Of a stretch of 64,000 nucleotides of DNA, positions 51,404 through 61,900 are shown piece by piece. The notes beneath the pieces were generated by a model. The model searched no databases. It was not told the origin of the DNA and worked only from the letters and a program-made list of their open reading frames with translations. The DNA lies in the NCBI RefSeq assembly GCF_964204645.1, contig NC_134028.1:1860001-1924000 (forward strand). Direction: 5' to 3'. Origin of the DNA: Tubulanus polymorphus. Taxonomy: Eukaryota > Nemertea > Palaeonemertea > Tubulaniformes > Tubulanidae. The translations under genes and the position numbers were made by a program. Each line of letters opens with the position of its first letter. Within the stretch, counting starts at the first letter, position 1.

Positions 51404-54400
51404 GTAAGTTAATATTTATGAGAAATGTTCCATATTCACCTATAAACAGATTTATGATTTAGATGTTCCCCTATTTCAGGCGTCTTTGATACAGATGTTC
51501 GAACCGTTGACCTCAGTATATGAAGTGAAGAAGATTGAATTACCATCCAGATCAAATTTAGATTCTAAAAAATTAGACTACAAAAATGATGCTAAAAATA
51601 CGAATGAAAGGTAGATATATTACAAGGTTGAAATCATAGAGAAAATGTACCTGATCGGACAGGTATGTCCAATTTACAGCTTTTATTGTTCCTTTAGGGC
51701 AGAAAATTCAGAAAATATATTCAATAAACTTAAGAGGACTTTCGCAAAGGCATTTTCAAAACAGGAAGATATGAACAAAAATGGCAATACCTCCAAACGT
51801 AAGTTTAGTTTTTAGATTGCATGCTACGTAAGTTATAGGATTTCTCATACGTGTGATTGTTATTTTTCAGAGCCAAAGCTGGAAGTTTTTTTCGAAAATA
51901 AGACGTCCAAAACCTCTTCTTCATCTGTATATTCAACTAATTCACCTGCAGCACAAGTTAGGGTGGTGAAAGATGAAAGTAATTCTGATGTAGGACTGAG
52001 TTCTTCATTTATTCAGTACGAGGACGCTTCTGTTTTATCAGGATCGAATTACTGTTCTGAGATGTCGGAATTGAAAAATCTAGTCGAAGAAGATGGTACT
52101 GTAAATCATCATACAGAAATCTCAGGAAATTTACTCGTTGAAGATGGTTCTCAGAAATTAAGCGGTTCAACAAACTTTAACGAAAATAGTGGAAACGTTC
52201 AATCAAGTTTAGATTGCCCTGGTGATTATACAAACTGTTGTAGTCAATTATCCACAAAATGTGATTCAGAATTAATTGAAGCACCAGCTTTAGTTACACA
52301 CACTCCAACAGTGAATTCTCCTCGTAAAACTGAATCAAATATTCAAGTCGATTTAGCAATCTCGTCAGATTTAGTGCCTGTAGATTTTTGCGGTGGTGTA
52401 GAAAAAGAAAGAGGGGAAATTATTGATGAAGACTCATCAGTGAGTGATTTCAGAGGTGATGAAATGAGTGATTTTGTGTCTGGTGATTCAACGCGCTACA
52501 TCTCAGAAGTGAAAGTGATAAAGGCTGCTTTAGATGGCTCTGGTGATGGGAATAACGAATGCAATACTGATACCTTAATCCAATATGTTAGTAATGATAT
52601 TTTTCGATTGACAGACTGAAAAATGAAGAAGAATTTTTATAGAATTATCTTGCTTTCTCAGGATGAAGGAAATAGGTCGCGTAGGAAAGTAAAAACGATA
52701 CCATTTTCATGGTCGAAAATGAAGGAAAAAATTAATTCAGCGCGAAAACAGAGTAAGATCGAATATTTATGAATATTTCGACTCAGTTAAACTTTTCATC
52801 TTCGTAATATTTCTTTTGTTTTTTCCTATGACAGAGGAGAGGAATCTTGAGGAGAGCAAGTCGCCCGAAGTGACCCGACTCTTTCGTGCTAAAATCAATC
52901 CTTCTGACAATAAGAATGCCGAAGAAGAACTTGCGAAGCAAGTCAGGTATTGTATCCATTGTTGTTTCGCGAATCAAAATCTAAAAACCTAAGAAAACGA
53001 ATTGCAGATCTTTTCATGTTTGATTTTAGTAAGGATATGTTCTCAAAAATGGAAGTACTTGGTCAGGTTAGTAGTTACGTTTTATAACCTCTTATTCAAG
53101 AGATTTCTTTTTCCAAAGTGTATATATTTCCTTTGGCCGGGTCTCTGTTTTAGTTCAATCTTGGATTCATCATAGCCAAACACGGTGATGATCTGTTCAT
53201 AGTCGACCAACATGCTACAGACGAAAAATATAATTTCGAAACGTTGCAAAAGGAAAGTTCTGTCCAAGGTCAAAGACTTATTCAGTAAGTTATCAGAAGA
53301 ATTTACTAGATCCACCAAAAGTTTCTATTTTCAAATTTAGTTTTCTGATCTATTTTCAGACCACTGCCTTTGGAACTGACTGCAATAAATGAATCTATAG
53401 TTATTGATAATTTAGACATATTCCGGAAGAACGGATTCGAATTTCAGATCAATGAAGCCGGTAAATGAATAGATTTATAGCTGCGTTAAAACGTTATCTT
53501 ATCATTGTCATCATCAACGTTCTTATTCTAATGCTGTGAACTTTCAGCACCATCGACCGAAAAGGTTAGATTAGTCTCAGCTCCAGTTCTGAAGAACTAC
53601 CATTTCGGAAAAGAAGGTAAATCATGTGAGGTATTGTTGCCCATCTGAGCAAGAATTGACTTTCATATGTAATAAATCAATTTGTTTCAGATGTTGATGA
53701 GATGATATTCATGTTAAGTTATTCTCCAGTGAGTACCCATGTATAACTAGTGATTCATTGTGAATTCTAAATTTACTCCAGCTATCATGTTTATAGTCAA
53801 TTAATTGTCTATTACAGACAGCTAAACCTACAATAACACGATTCTTTGATTATATTAGATATTTGAGATGGCCTCCACTTTAGAGCTAATGGAGAACATG
53901 CTAAGATTTATATACATTCATACATCTCACCGTAGACTTTGAAGAATCATTAATGCATTTTCTTTTTTGATCTTTGAAAAACCTTAGATTAAAAATGGAA
54001 GACTTTTCAATCGAAGAGTTGGGAATTTTTGCGTCAATTACTATTGCTACGTTGCGTTTGTGTTTCGGTGACACTCCAAGCATACATGTTAAATCTCTAT
54101 TCATTAATAGGGAGCTATGTGCCGACCCTCCAGGGTAAGACAGATATTCGCGTCTAAAGCTTGTCGTAAATCGATTATGATTGGAACGGCGCTGACGAAA
54201 CCAGAGATGAAGAAATTGTTGAATCACATGAGTGAAATAGAACAACCTTGGGTACGTTAGAATCAATAGAAAGGGAAGACTAATAGGTTTGATTATGACT
54301 AAACCGAAGAGTACTTTTGCAGTTAACACAGCATCATTAGTCTTTCTATCTGTCTTTCTACCTATCAGATACCTATCTATCCTGCTTTATTTGCAGAACT

Positions 54401-54459
54401 GTCCTCATGGTCGACCTACAATGAGACATCTCATCAACCTACGCATGTTACCTACTTAA
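49566..54459 (+). CDS. PMS2: PMS2, MutL-alpha DNA mismatch-repair endonuclease
   Basis: Partner of MLH1. After MutS recognises a mismatch, this subunit nicks the daughter strand. 22 phase-matched exons: 49566-49695, 49791-49877, 49951-50053, 50155-50257, 50343-50512, 50586-50661, 50755-50861, 50973-51072, 51150-51234, 51324-51403, 51480-51610, 51698-51798, 51871-52586, 52662-52752, 52835-52946, 53030-53066, 53154-53284, 53360-53460, 53548-53616, 53691-53728, 54111-54251, 54397-54459. They total 2772 nt, 923 residues (human PMS2 has 862; the excess is in the linker). The start [20 protein letters not shown] aligns with human IKPIDRKSVHQICSGQV. ATPase motifs: [30 protein letters not shown]. Endonuclease motif: [12 protein letters not shown]. 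Zinc/active-site motifs: [15 protein letters not shown] and [10 protein letters not shown] near the C terminus. All key residues are present, so it should be functional. Confidence 0.96.
51480..52752 (+). CDS. PMS2: PMS2 exons 11-14: variable linker
   Basis: The flexible linker between the ATPase and endonuclease domains is encoded by exons 51480-51610, 51698-51798, the 716-nt exon 51871-52586 and 52662-52752. It is acidic and Ser/Thr/Asn-rich, as in other PMS2 proteins, with little conserved sequence. It ends with [19 protein letters not shown], which lines up with the FSMSSLAKRIKQLH region of human PMS2. The donor of the large exon is GTTAGT at 52587. Beyond it the frame would stop at 52619. 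Confidence 0.88.
52835..54459 (+). CDS. PMS2: PMS2 exons 15-22: endonuclease / MLH1-dimerisation domain
   Basis: The domain starts [12 protein letters not shown] and continues [14 protein letters not shown]. The metal-binding DQHA(X)2E(X)4E motif is read directly as [12 protein letters not shown]. Later blocks are [50 protein letters not shown] and [10 protein letters not shown], ending LRMLPT and TAA at 54459. The Cys and His of the CPHGRPT motif and the ACRKS Cys, which line the zinc site in MutL-alpha, are intact. Confidence 0.95.
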
Positions 54460-55571
54460 CAACAAGGAATATACGTTTGTTTTATGTATGGGGATTTATT
54501 TAGAACATTATTACAATACCGAGAGACACTTTTAACAATATAGTCATAGACGTTTTTGAACCATTTTGTGGAAATATGAAACAATATCAAATATACAATG
54601 TACATGTAGACAAGATATACAAAATATTGTTTTGATTCTTTTTCATAGTTAAAACACATCAAGGTAAAAGTGAATCTAGCATATATAATAATACCAGTAT
54701 ATTATTAATACGGTCAGTAATTTGAGTGAGATTTTTAAAGTCTACCACAAAAATAACCTCAATAATTATTGATATCTGAATTCTATATTTGCCAATAGTG
54801 TAGATTCCTAGATACAGGGTTCCAAATACCAGTCCCTACTGAACTAAGTCAATCAGACCATTCAACTGCGTGTTACTACATCTACTCATCCATAACATGC
54901 AGTAATTATCATTTCACTTAGAAAATTAATTATCTTTATCATCCCATGTTACTTGTAGTAATTGAAATGCATTTAGACTACATGGTATCTGCCAATAATT
55001 GATAAATGGCTGATTTTCCTGTCAATAAACAAGAAATTGTTAAGACTTTAGCTGATTTTTTATATATGACTGAAAAGATTTGTTTCATGTATTGAATCAG
55101 GCTGCTAAGCTTCAAATGAAGTATTACATGTACTACTACCCTGTAATTGGAACTTAACAAATGCATGGAATATAAGAATTGACGGTTCGATTATCACTGA
55201 AAATAACTTTCAACTGTCAATATACATTAAAACGTTTCATTATTGTTTTTAAAATTCAATGTCTAAGAGTTGCACCGTTCATTTACATAATTTATGCAAC
55301 AAAAACGTCATCAAATTAATTTCTATGACATGTAGATGCTATGTACAGTTAACATTATATCATGCGCATTTATGTTAACAAAAATATATTGACCATATCC
55401 ATGAAAATATATCGAGTAATTTCATTTTCTTGAAACATTTTGTAATTGTGCTGGATCACTCGTCGACTCGTCGCATTGGATTCCGCAGATGCGGTAACTG
55501 TTTAATTAGCTGCAAGTGGGACGTTTATTTGGGCAGGGGTGTAAGCAGTGGTTGGTTGACACCAGTGAAGT
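54460..55571. other. Convergent 3' intergenic region
   Basis: Separates the 3' ends of PMS2 (plus) and the membrane-protein gene (minus). It is AT-rich without coding signal. A plus-strand AATAAA at 55024-55029 could serve PMS2, about 565 bp after its stop. A minus-strand AATAAA at 55529-55524, 43 bp after the stop at 55572, could serve the facing gene. Neither is proven. Confidence 0.4.
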
Positions 55572-55944
55572 TTACTTTTCTTTGATGCGAACTCTGCGCT
55601 CTTTCGACGTTCGAACCATCGGTTCCAACTCTTCTTCCACTCCGTCGTCCTCGTCAACTTTCACCTCGAGCGGAGTTTCGAGAAGGTCGTTTGCCTTTTT
55701 CATTTTCTCCGCCTTCTCCGCTTTCTCCTGAGCGTCCTGGCTTTTCATGTACTGGGCGTACGCGTATGCACGAGACCCACCACCTCCCCTGGCCCCAGCC
55801 CCTGTGCAAAACCTGGTCATTGTCACGCAACACACGATTACGAATACAAGTGAACCTGTGCCCATTCCGACGACGGCCTCAATTGGCCACGCCGGGCGTT
55901 CATGGTGACTCACCGTGCACTCGGCACCTTGTAATATATAACCT
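55572..55944 (-). CDS. Membrane-protein gene, alternative last exon B
   Basis: The acceptor TTTCTTTTGCAG is followed by one base completing the Arg codon left by the 58906 donor. It encodes GYILQGAECTVSHHERPAWP, a transmembrane helix (AVVGMGTGSLVFVIVCCVTM), TRFCTGAG, a GGGGSRA stretch, a Lys/Glu/Ala coiled-coil-like helix and a charged tail ending RVRIKEK. Paralogous to exon A at 56955-57372. Confidence 0.82.
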
Positions 55945-58900
55945 CTGCAAAAGAAAAATTATCAACTTCATCATGTAATATCCTTTTTTCACGCTGTAGA
56001 AAATCATCAACATATAAATCAACATTATCGCATGTAATAATTTTTTAAAGAATTTTTAGGTTCGTTAGTAAGTATAATATTGATTGAAACATAAATCCAT
56101 TTATATGATATTCTACGAGGAGTTTCTTATCGTCGACGACTGGTGACAACAAATGCGCTTTTGGTTATTTACAACATTAGGACTTGGCTTTGAATATATA
56201 GAAGACAAGGGGAAGGGGAGACTGTAACAAGACAACGAATTGTTTCAACATCATTCGCCACAAATCCATACATGCAAAGGGGTTTTTATATTGTAAAATG
56301 GCCTAACGATGTGTTATATTTTTTCTTTTGTTTTTGACCCCAGACTATCCCTAAGTCAGTTGCACGACTATAACAAAGACCTTGATTGCATTTTGGCTTA
56401 GACAATAATTCATAACCGATCCTGTCCAACCTTTTACATCACTAAGAAATAAATACCCTCGCCTTTTTTCAAATCCAAATACTGTGTTTTGTTTAAATGT
56501 ACAGGTAGAATTAAAAATAATTTTTACATGAAACATTCTTTGCTGTATCATACACTGTTTGGCACCATTCTTAGTAGTAAAACATTACTTATATATTTAT
56601 ATATTCTTAACGAGAAAATGACCATTATTCATGTTTTTTAAATATGATATATATGTTTCTTTATGAAAGCATGGCTTATGTACAGATTATTGTACATAGA
56701 AAACTAATATCTATTTTGAATAACCGGATAACAGATGCACAATCCCATCAGGGCTATTTATAGATAGATATATACTAAATTGATACGTATATTGCAAAGT
56801 TCCCGGACTCATAAATAACTCACCATCTTTCGTCATTGCAAGTATATGGTAAGAATTGCTTTAACCAATAATTAACTTTTAACAAATAGAACTATTCAAA
56901 TTCTAAACATATATACACTTAAGTATAGTAAGTCTGGTATTTCGCTACAGTTATCTATACAGGAAACGGAATTATTTCAGAACACGACGGTTTAGTTTCC
57001 AGTTTAATCACCGATGCTTTTTCCGCTTCGTTATTTTCGAGCATCATGGCTAACATTGTCGCCGTCTCCTGATCCTGTTGTAGTTTACTTTTATCCACCG
57101 AACCGTCCAGCGTTTGAAACGACTTTTGTTCATCTTTCGCTTTCAACGAAGCGCGATTCTGTTGTTCCATGTAGTTCTTGTAATATCGCGCGCGCGATCC
57201 TCCGCCGCTGCTGCTCCCTGCGCCAGAACAAAACCGAGTCAACGTAACAACACAAACGACAAAAAATGATAGACAACCGAATATCATTCCTAAAATGGCC
57301 TCTAATGGCCAGTTTTCATGCTTGAGCATATTTTGACCAACGATACACGGCGATCCGTCTGTGATGTAAGTTCTGTAAGGGAAGAAAAGTATCGTTTGCA
57401 AGAGCATTTCGATTAAAATGGCCCAGAATAATTCTGCGAATTGACATTGTTTTTATTGAGAATGATGACATCATATGGAAATTAGCTGATTTCTTTGCAA
57501 ACATTACAGTGTTTGTGACTCAAACAACTCAATCAATCAAAACATGCATATTCTAAATGTGTTGATATGTGTCTAGAAAAAATGCTTAGATTTGCATAAA
57601 ATTGTGAGATTCAAAAGTGAACTTTGCTAAAGATGCTTCTAAAACGTGCAATGATTCTGGTGCGTGTCAAGAATATATACGTGAAACGTAGTATCTTTAA
57701 AAAACGGAACCAGTTTCACAAAAAATTATAGTTAGTAATGAAAACCATGCCCTGCATTATCAGTGACATCATCTCTTTGTGCAACTGGCCCCGACGAAGA
57801 CAAATCTTGAAACTGTATGCCTTTAAACTCGGTAAAACAGATGTGTTCGTCAAAGAGCAAATTTTACAAAATTATAAGTGATCGTTGAAATCTTTTTCGT
57901 TACAAAATTCCTCTCTCTCAACTTGACTCAAAAATGCGCTAACATGAACTTCAAAATAACATCATATAGTGTGAAAAGAGCGTTAGATCTGAAATTCATG
58001 CCAGTTAAAATTCATAACTCTAGAAAAATCATGCTTTAAATGTGTAAAAGTGCATCATAATGAAAATGTGTTTAACTTCACCTAGAGACAAGGCAGTGAT
58101 AAAATTGACTGATGCTGATAACTCGACTACTCGAGTACATGTTCATGCAGTTCTTTGTGTTTGATGTTTGTCAAAGAAATATCAATTAGGATATGGTTTA
58201 TAGGGATCAACGACACAATGTGGGCTACAAAATGAACATCAGGTAATTTCAAAGGGTCAACCACCATCACCATCACCATTACCACACCATCGAGGTTCGT
58301 ATCAGTGAAACAATTAACGGTGAGGAAACCGAAAATTACTCGGTCAAATGGAATAGATCAAATTTTGATCACATGATATCCTGATAAGAACCTCTTATCA
58401 AATATATAAGCCGCGATCACACGGAGACGATTTGGCCCGAGAAAAATTGGTACGGATCAGGCCCGAGTAAAATTTTCAATCAAAGTCAGACGTTTTTGGT
58501 CGGGCCAAAAATGCTCGCCTGATCGCGGCTATAGAAAGGGTAAAAAGCTAAACGATACTTTCCACACATTCTAGCGAATGGTAAATGCATTTTCAAAAAG
58601 AGCAGTAGAATGAATACTAGTAATGAATACTAGTAATGAATACTAGTAATGAATACTAGTAATGAATACTAGTGATGAAGACTTTACTATAACAGCAACT
58701 GGAAAGTGAGGAAAGTAGTCGTAGTAACTGGTTGCAGTACATCGCATCACAGTGGTTTCATCGCAAAACATTGCCCAGCAGGGCGAGTGAAGAATTATAT
58801 AAGTATCTCAATTTTCAGTTGATTTCCTAAATTTTGCGTGAAATTATCTACTTAGAACTAGTTTTGCCCACTGTGCGAAGGTTGTACGCATCATTACATC

Positions 58901-61900
58901 AGTACCTGAATTGATCTAACAACGACAGGAGTCCCGCTGTATGATTGCCACTTTGCACCATCTCTCTCGTCAATTCGTCGGCATTCTGCAGGCATTGACG
59001 CGTCAATTTTTCACGTATAATCGGACCAACTGACGTGTGAACCTGCAAATGGATTCCACAGGGTTCCTGTTATTTACGCCGTGACAAATGAGCCGATTTA
59101 CTCGCTAAGGCGTCCACCAGATGAAAAAGAAACAGTCGCGTAATCGTCGTACATAAATCAACAAGGTGATAGACGAATAACATTATAGCGCGCAGTGGAA
59201 AAACACACAGTTGTTGGAGTCTGCTTCTATGACTGTATCTTAAATCTAGACAATTAATACAACTTTTCTTTCGTAATGTTTTTATGACAAAATCCAATTT
59301 TGATGCAATCAAACTCGACTTAATAATTTCATGAAAACTCTCGGACCATGCAACGTTTCCCGTATATACATATAATATTGACCTTTATATCATTGAAGTA
59401 TATTTACCAGTCCGTCGGATACGGATAATGCAATCACGCCATCGTTTCCACAGAATCCGAATTTCCAGCTGGTTTTACGTAAATAGGAAGCGAATCGCTG
59501 TAGATCCCGAAGTTTCTGTTCTTCATCGAGCGGTGCTCTACGTACAGATAACACGAACATGTCAGCGAGTTATGGTGAATCAAGCTTATAAAATACAGAA
59601 AGTATCAAGAACCAAAGATATGATTTAATTGTTAGAAATGGTATAATTTCATGATGTTAACCTACAAACTATAGATATTTTCCAACAATTTGGTTTTTGT
59701 TTTAATCTTGAAATGTTTATTCGATTAACTAATCTACACGGGTTTTTCTTGTTTAGCGTGCGATGGAAGTTATCTTAGTGAACCAATGTTCGCCGCAAGT
59801 CGAGAAGATAAACGAAGATACGAGAGAAATCCCACAATAAATCAGCCAAAAAGAGAATTCTTAAATAGAAGTGTTTATGTATTTGAGCAACGTATGCATC
59901 ATTAGGCTGAATTGTTGTGGGATTTCTCTCATAAATCTTCGCCGTTCTGCGCAACGTTTCCCTTATTTTCTATTTGCATACAACATATGATTTACGAAGA
60001 CCTTTCTGAATACGTCAAATGTTCAAATAAGGATAAATCGCCTGTTTCGACGCGGAAACTGAAGAATATGATTTCGATGATTGACCATAAGTTGCCTCGC
60101 TCCACGGGGAATATACGAGGATGTTATCGGCGAGAATACCCCACGTTCTACCAAAGCTACGATGAAGCGGAGAAATGTGGATGAATTTCACGTTGTAACT
60201 GTCAATAACCGCCGCGTGGAAGAAAGCCTGTAGCTCGGGGTTTGTTTTCCATGTGCGATAGAATTTGAAACGCGAAACGTGGAATGCCGTGTTCACGAGA
60301 AATTTGCGTCGTACCGACCTAAATTCGTGAAATCGTAGGGCAGAAATAATTAGTAATTATCTCTAAGATGAATTACGTAGTTCCAGTTTATCTTCATTAC
60401 AAATGTACTGTATCTTGTCATCAGACTATGATTTCATTAAACTACAGTAGTACCGTGGCGTAGACGCTATGGCTTATTTAGCGAATTAGGAAATTCTCCA
60501 GCTAATATTACTGAAATCGCCTCAAGCGTGTCTAGTGATCATTTTGACATGTCGGTGCCAATAACTGTATCAACTGAACCAATAATCCTTCGCACGAGCG
60601 TCAAACGTGTATAAGAGCGGGCAGAAACCTAATCGGATGGTTTTGTGATGGATAGATGGATGAGATTATTTTGACGTCTGGGATGAGAATGTCAGTCGTG
60701 GTACAGCTGCAGTACCGCCATCACTGTGTGACCATGGTTACAATAGATCGTATGAGACCGGAATTCTAATCATTCTTCTTGTGATAACGAGGGTTCTTTT
60801 TTCTTCATACTAAATGACAGTTCATCAGATGTACTAATTTGAACTCTGGAAGGAGTATGGAAATCCTGACATTTCTGATTTTCAATCGCTATAACAATAA
60901 CGATTTATCCATGACTTAAGTTTAGTTTAGTTTAGTTTAGTTTATTTGACGAACTCCTCCATTAGATACAAGACAAGTTACAAAGAAAAATACATTCAAT
61001 ATGAGCATGTTAGGAGTTCAAGAAATCCTAAGGATTCGATTGATTAGGTTCATGTAGCTGATGCACGTGAGAAACATTTTGAAATCATCCAGTGGGTTAT
61101 CCTTAGTACTAGGTCTCATGGTTATCATAAGCCCTAATTATGGACAGGTTACGTCTATAAACTGGACAGCAAGCTGAACAACTATCGATAGTAAATGTGG
61201 GTAATTGATGAATTGCGGAGAGCTGTGTGGTGTGTCGAATGGTGTATCTGCGATAAATAACACTCACTTTCCAGTATAATATCTCAGCACCATCACTCAG
61301 CGTTCACATAGCGAACGTCAGCATCATCGGTATCGGTATCATATGAATATTACCGTTTTACGGTTACCGAATGGGTTTCGAATCGATTTCCAATAACTGA
61401 TCAGCTTTTTATCTGTGTAAATCTGTTGAATAGTGCACACGCCCATGTCTTGTCGATGAGTGTTCTAATACTGGCCTATATACGCTTTCGGAATGCTAAT
61501 AACACTAATGAGTTATCGATAACTGTTTTCGCGCTTATATCTATAGTTAATTAAGTGAACATTTTACGAATTTGTTACAAAAAAATAGAATTCGATTATT
61601 CATTTAATTGGTTAAGGGCAACAATGGTCGACTCCAAATGGTTGCCGATTGGCTGACATGGACTGACGATGGTTGACGTAAACACGTTCTGATTGGCCGA
61701 CATTTAAACCAAGGCACCTATATTCAACTCTGATTGGCTAATCTGCCTGAACGTATGGTAATTTGCCGAAATCAACACAGACGCGAGTTCATTGGCTTAT
61801 TTTCACAAAATATAGATTGATGGCTAAAGACACATCTTGAAATTCTGGCACGTGGGTACTTACGCATCACGGGGTACTAATGCTGGAACAACAGCTACGG

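Larger units (their letters stand above)
57373..58905. other. Intron with repeats
   Basis: No exon seen. Contains the CCAGTTTCACAAA inverted-repeat element (57708-57788), the 58406-58532 element, a (CAC/CAT)n stretch near 58263 and the 13-bp tandem repeat at 58611-58675. Confidence 0.5.

Noticed and set aside
51963-52619. The 218-codon plus-strand ORF as an independent gene
   Set aside because: It is the interior of PMS2 exon 13. The exon starts at 51871 and splices out at 52587; its acidic Ser-rich content is the normal PMS2 linker.
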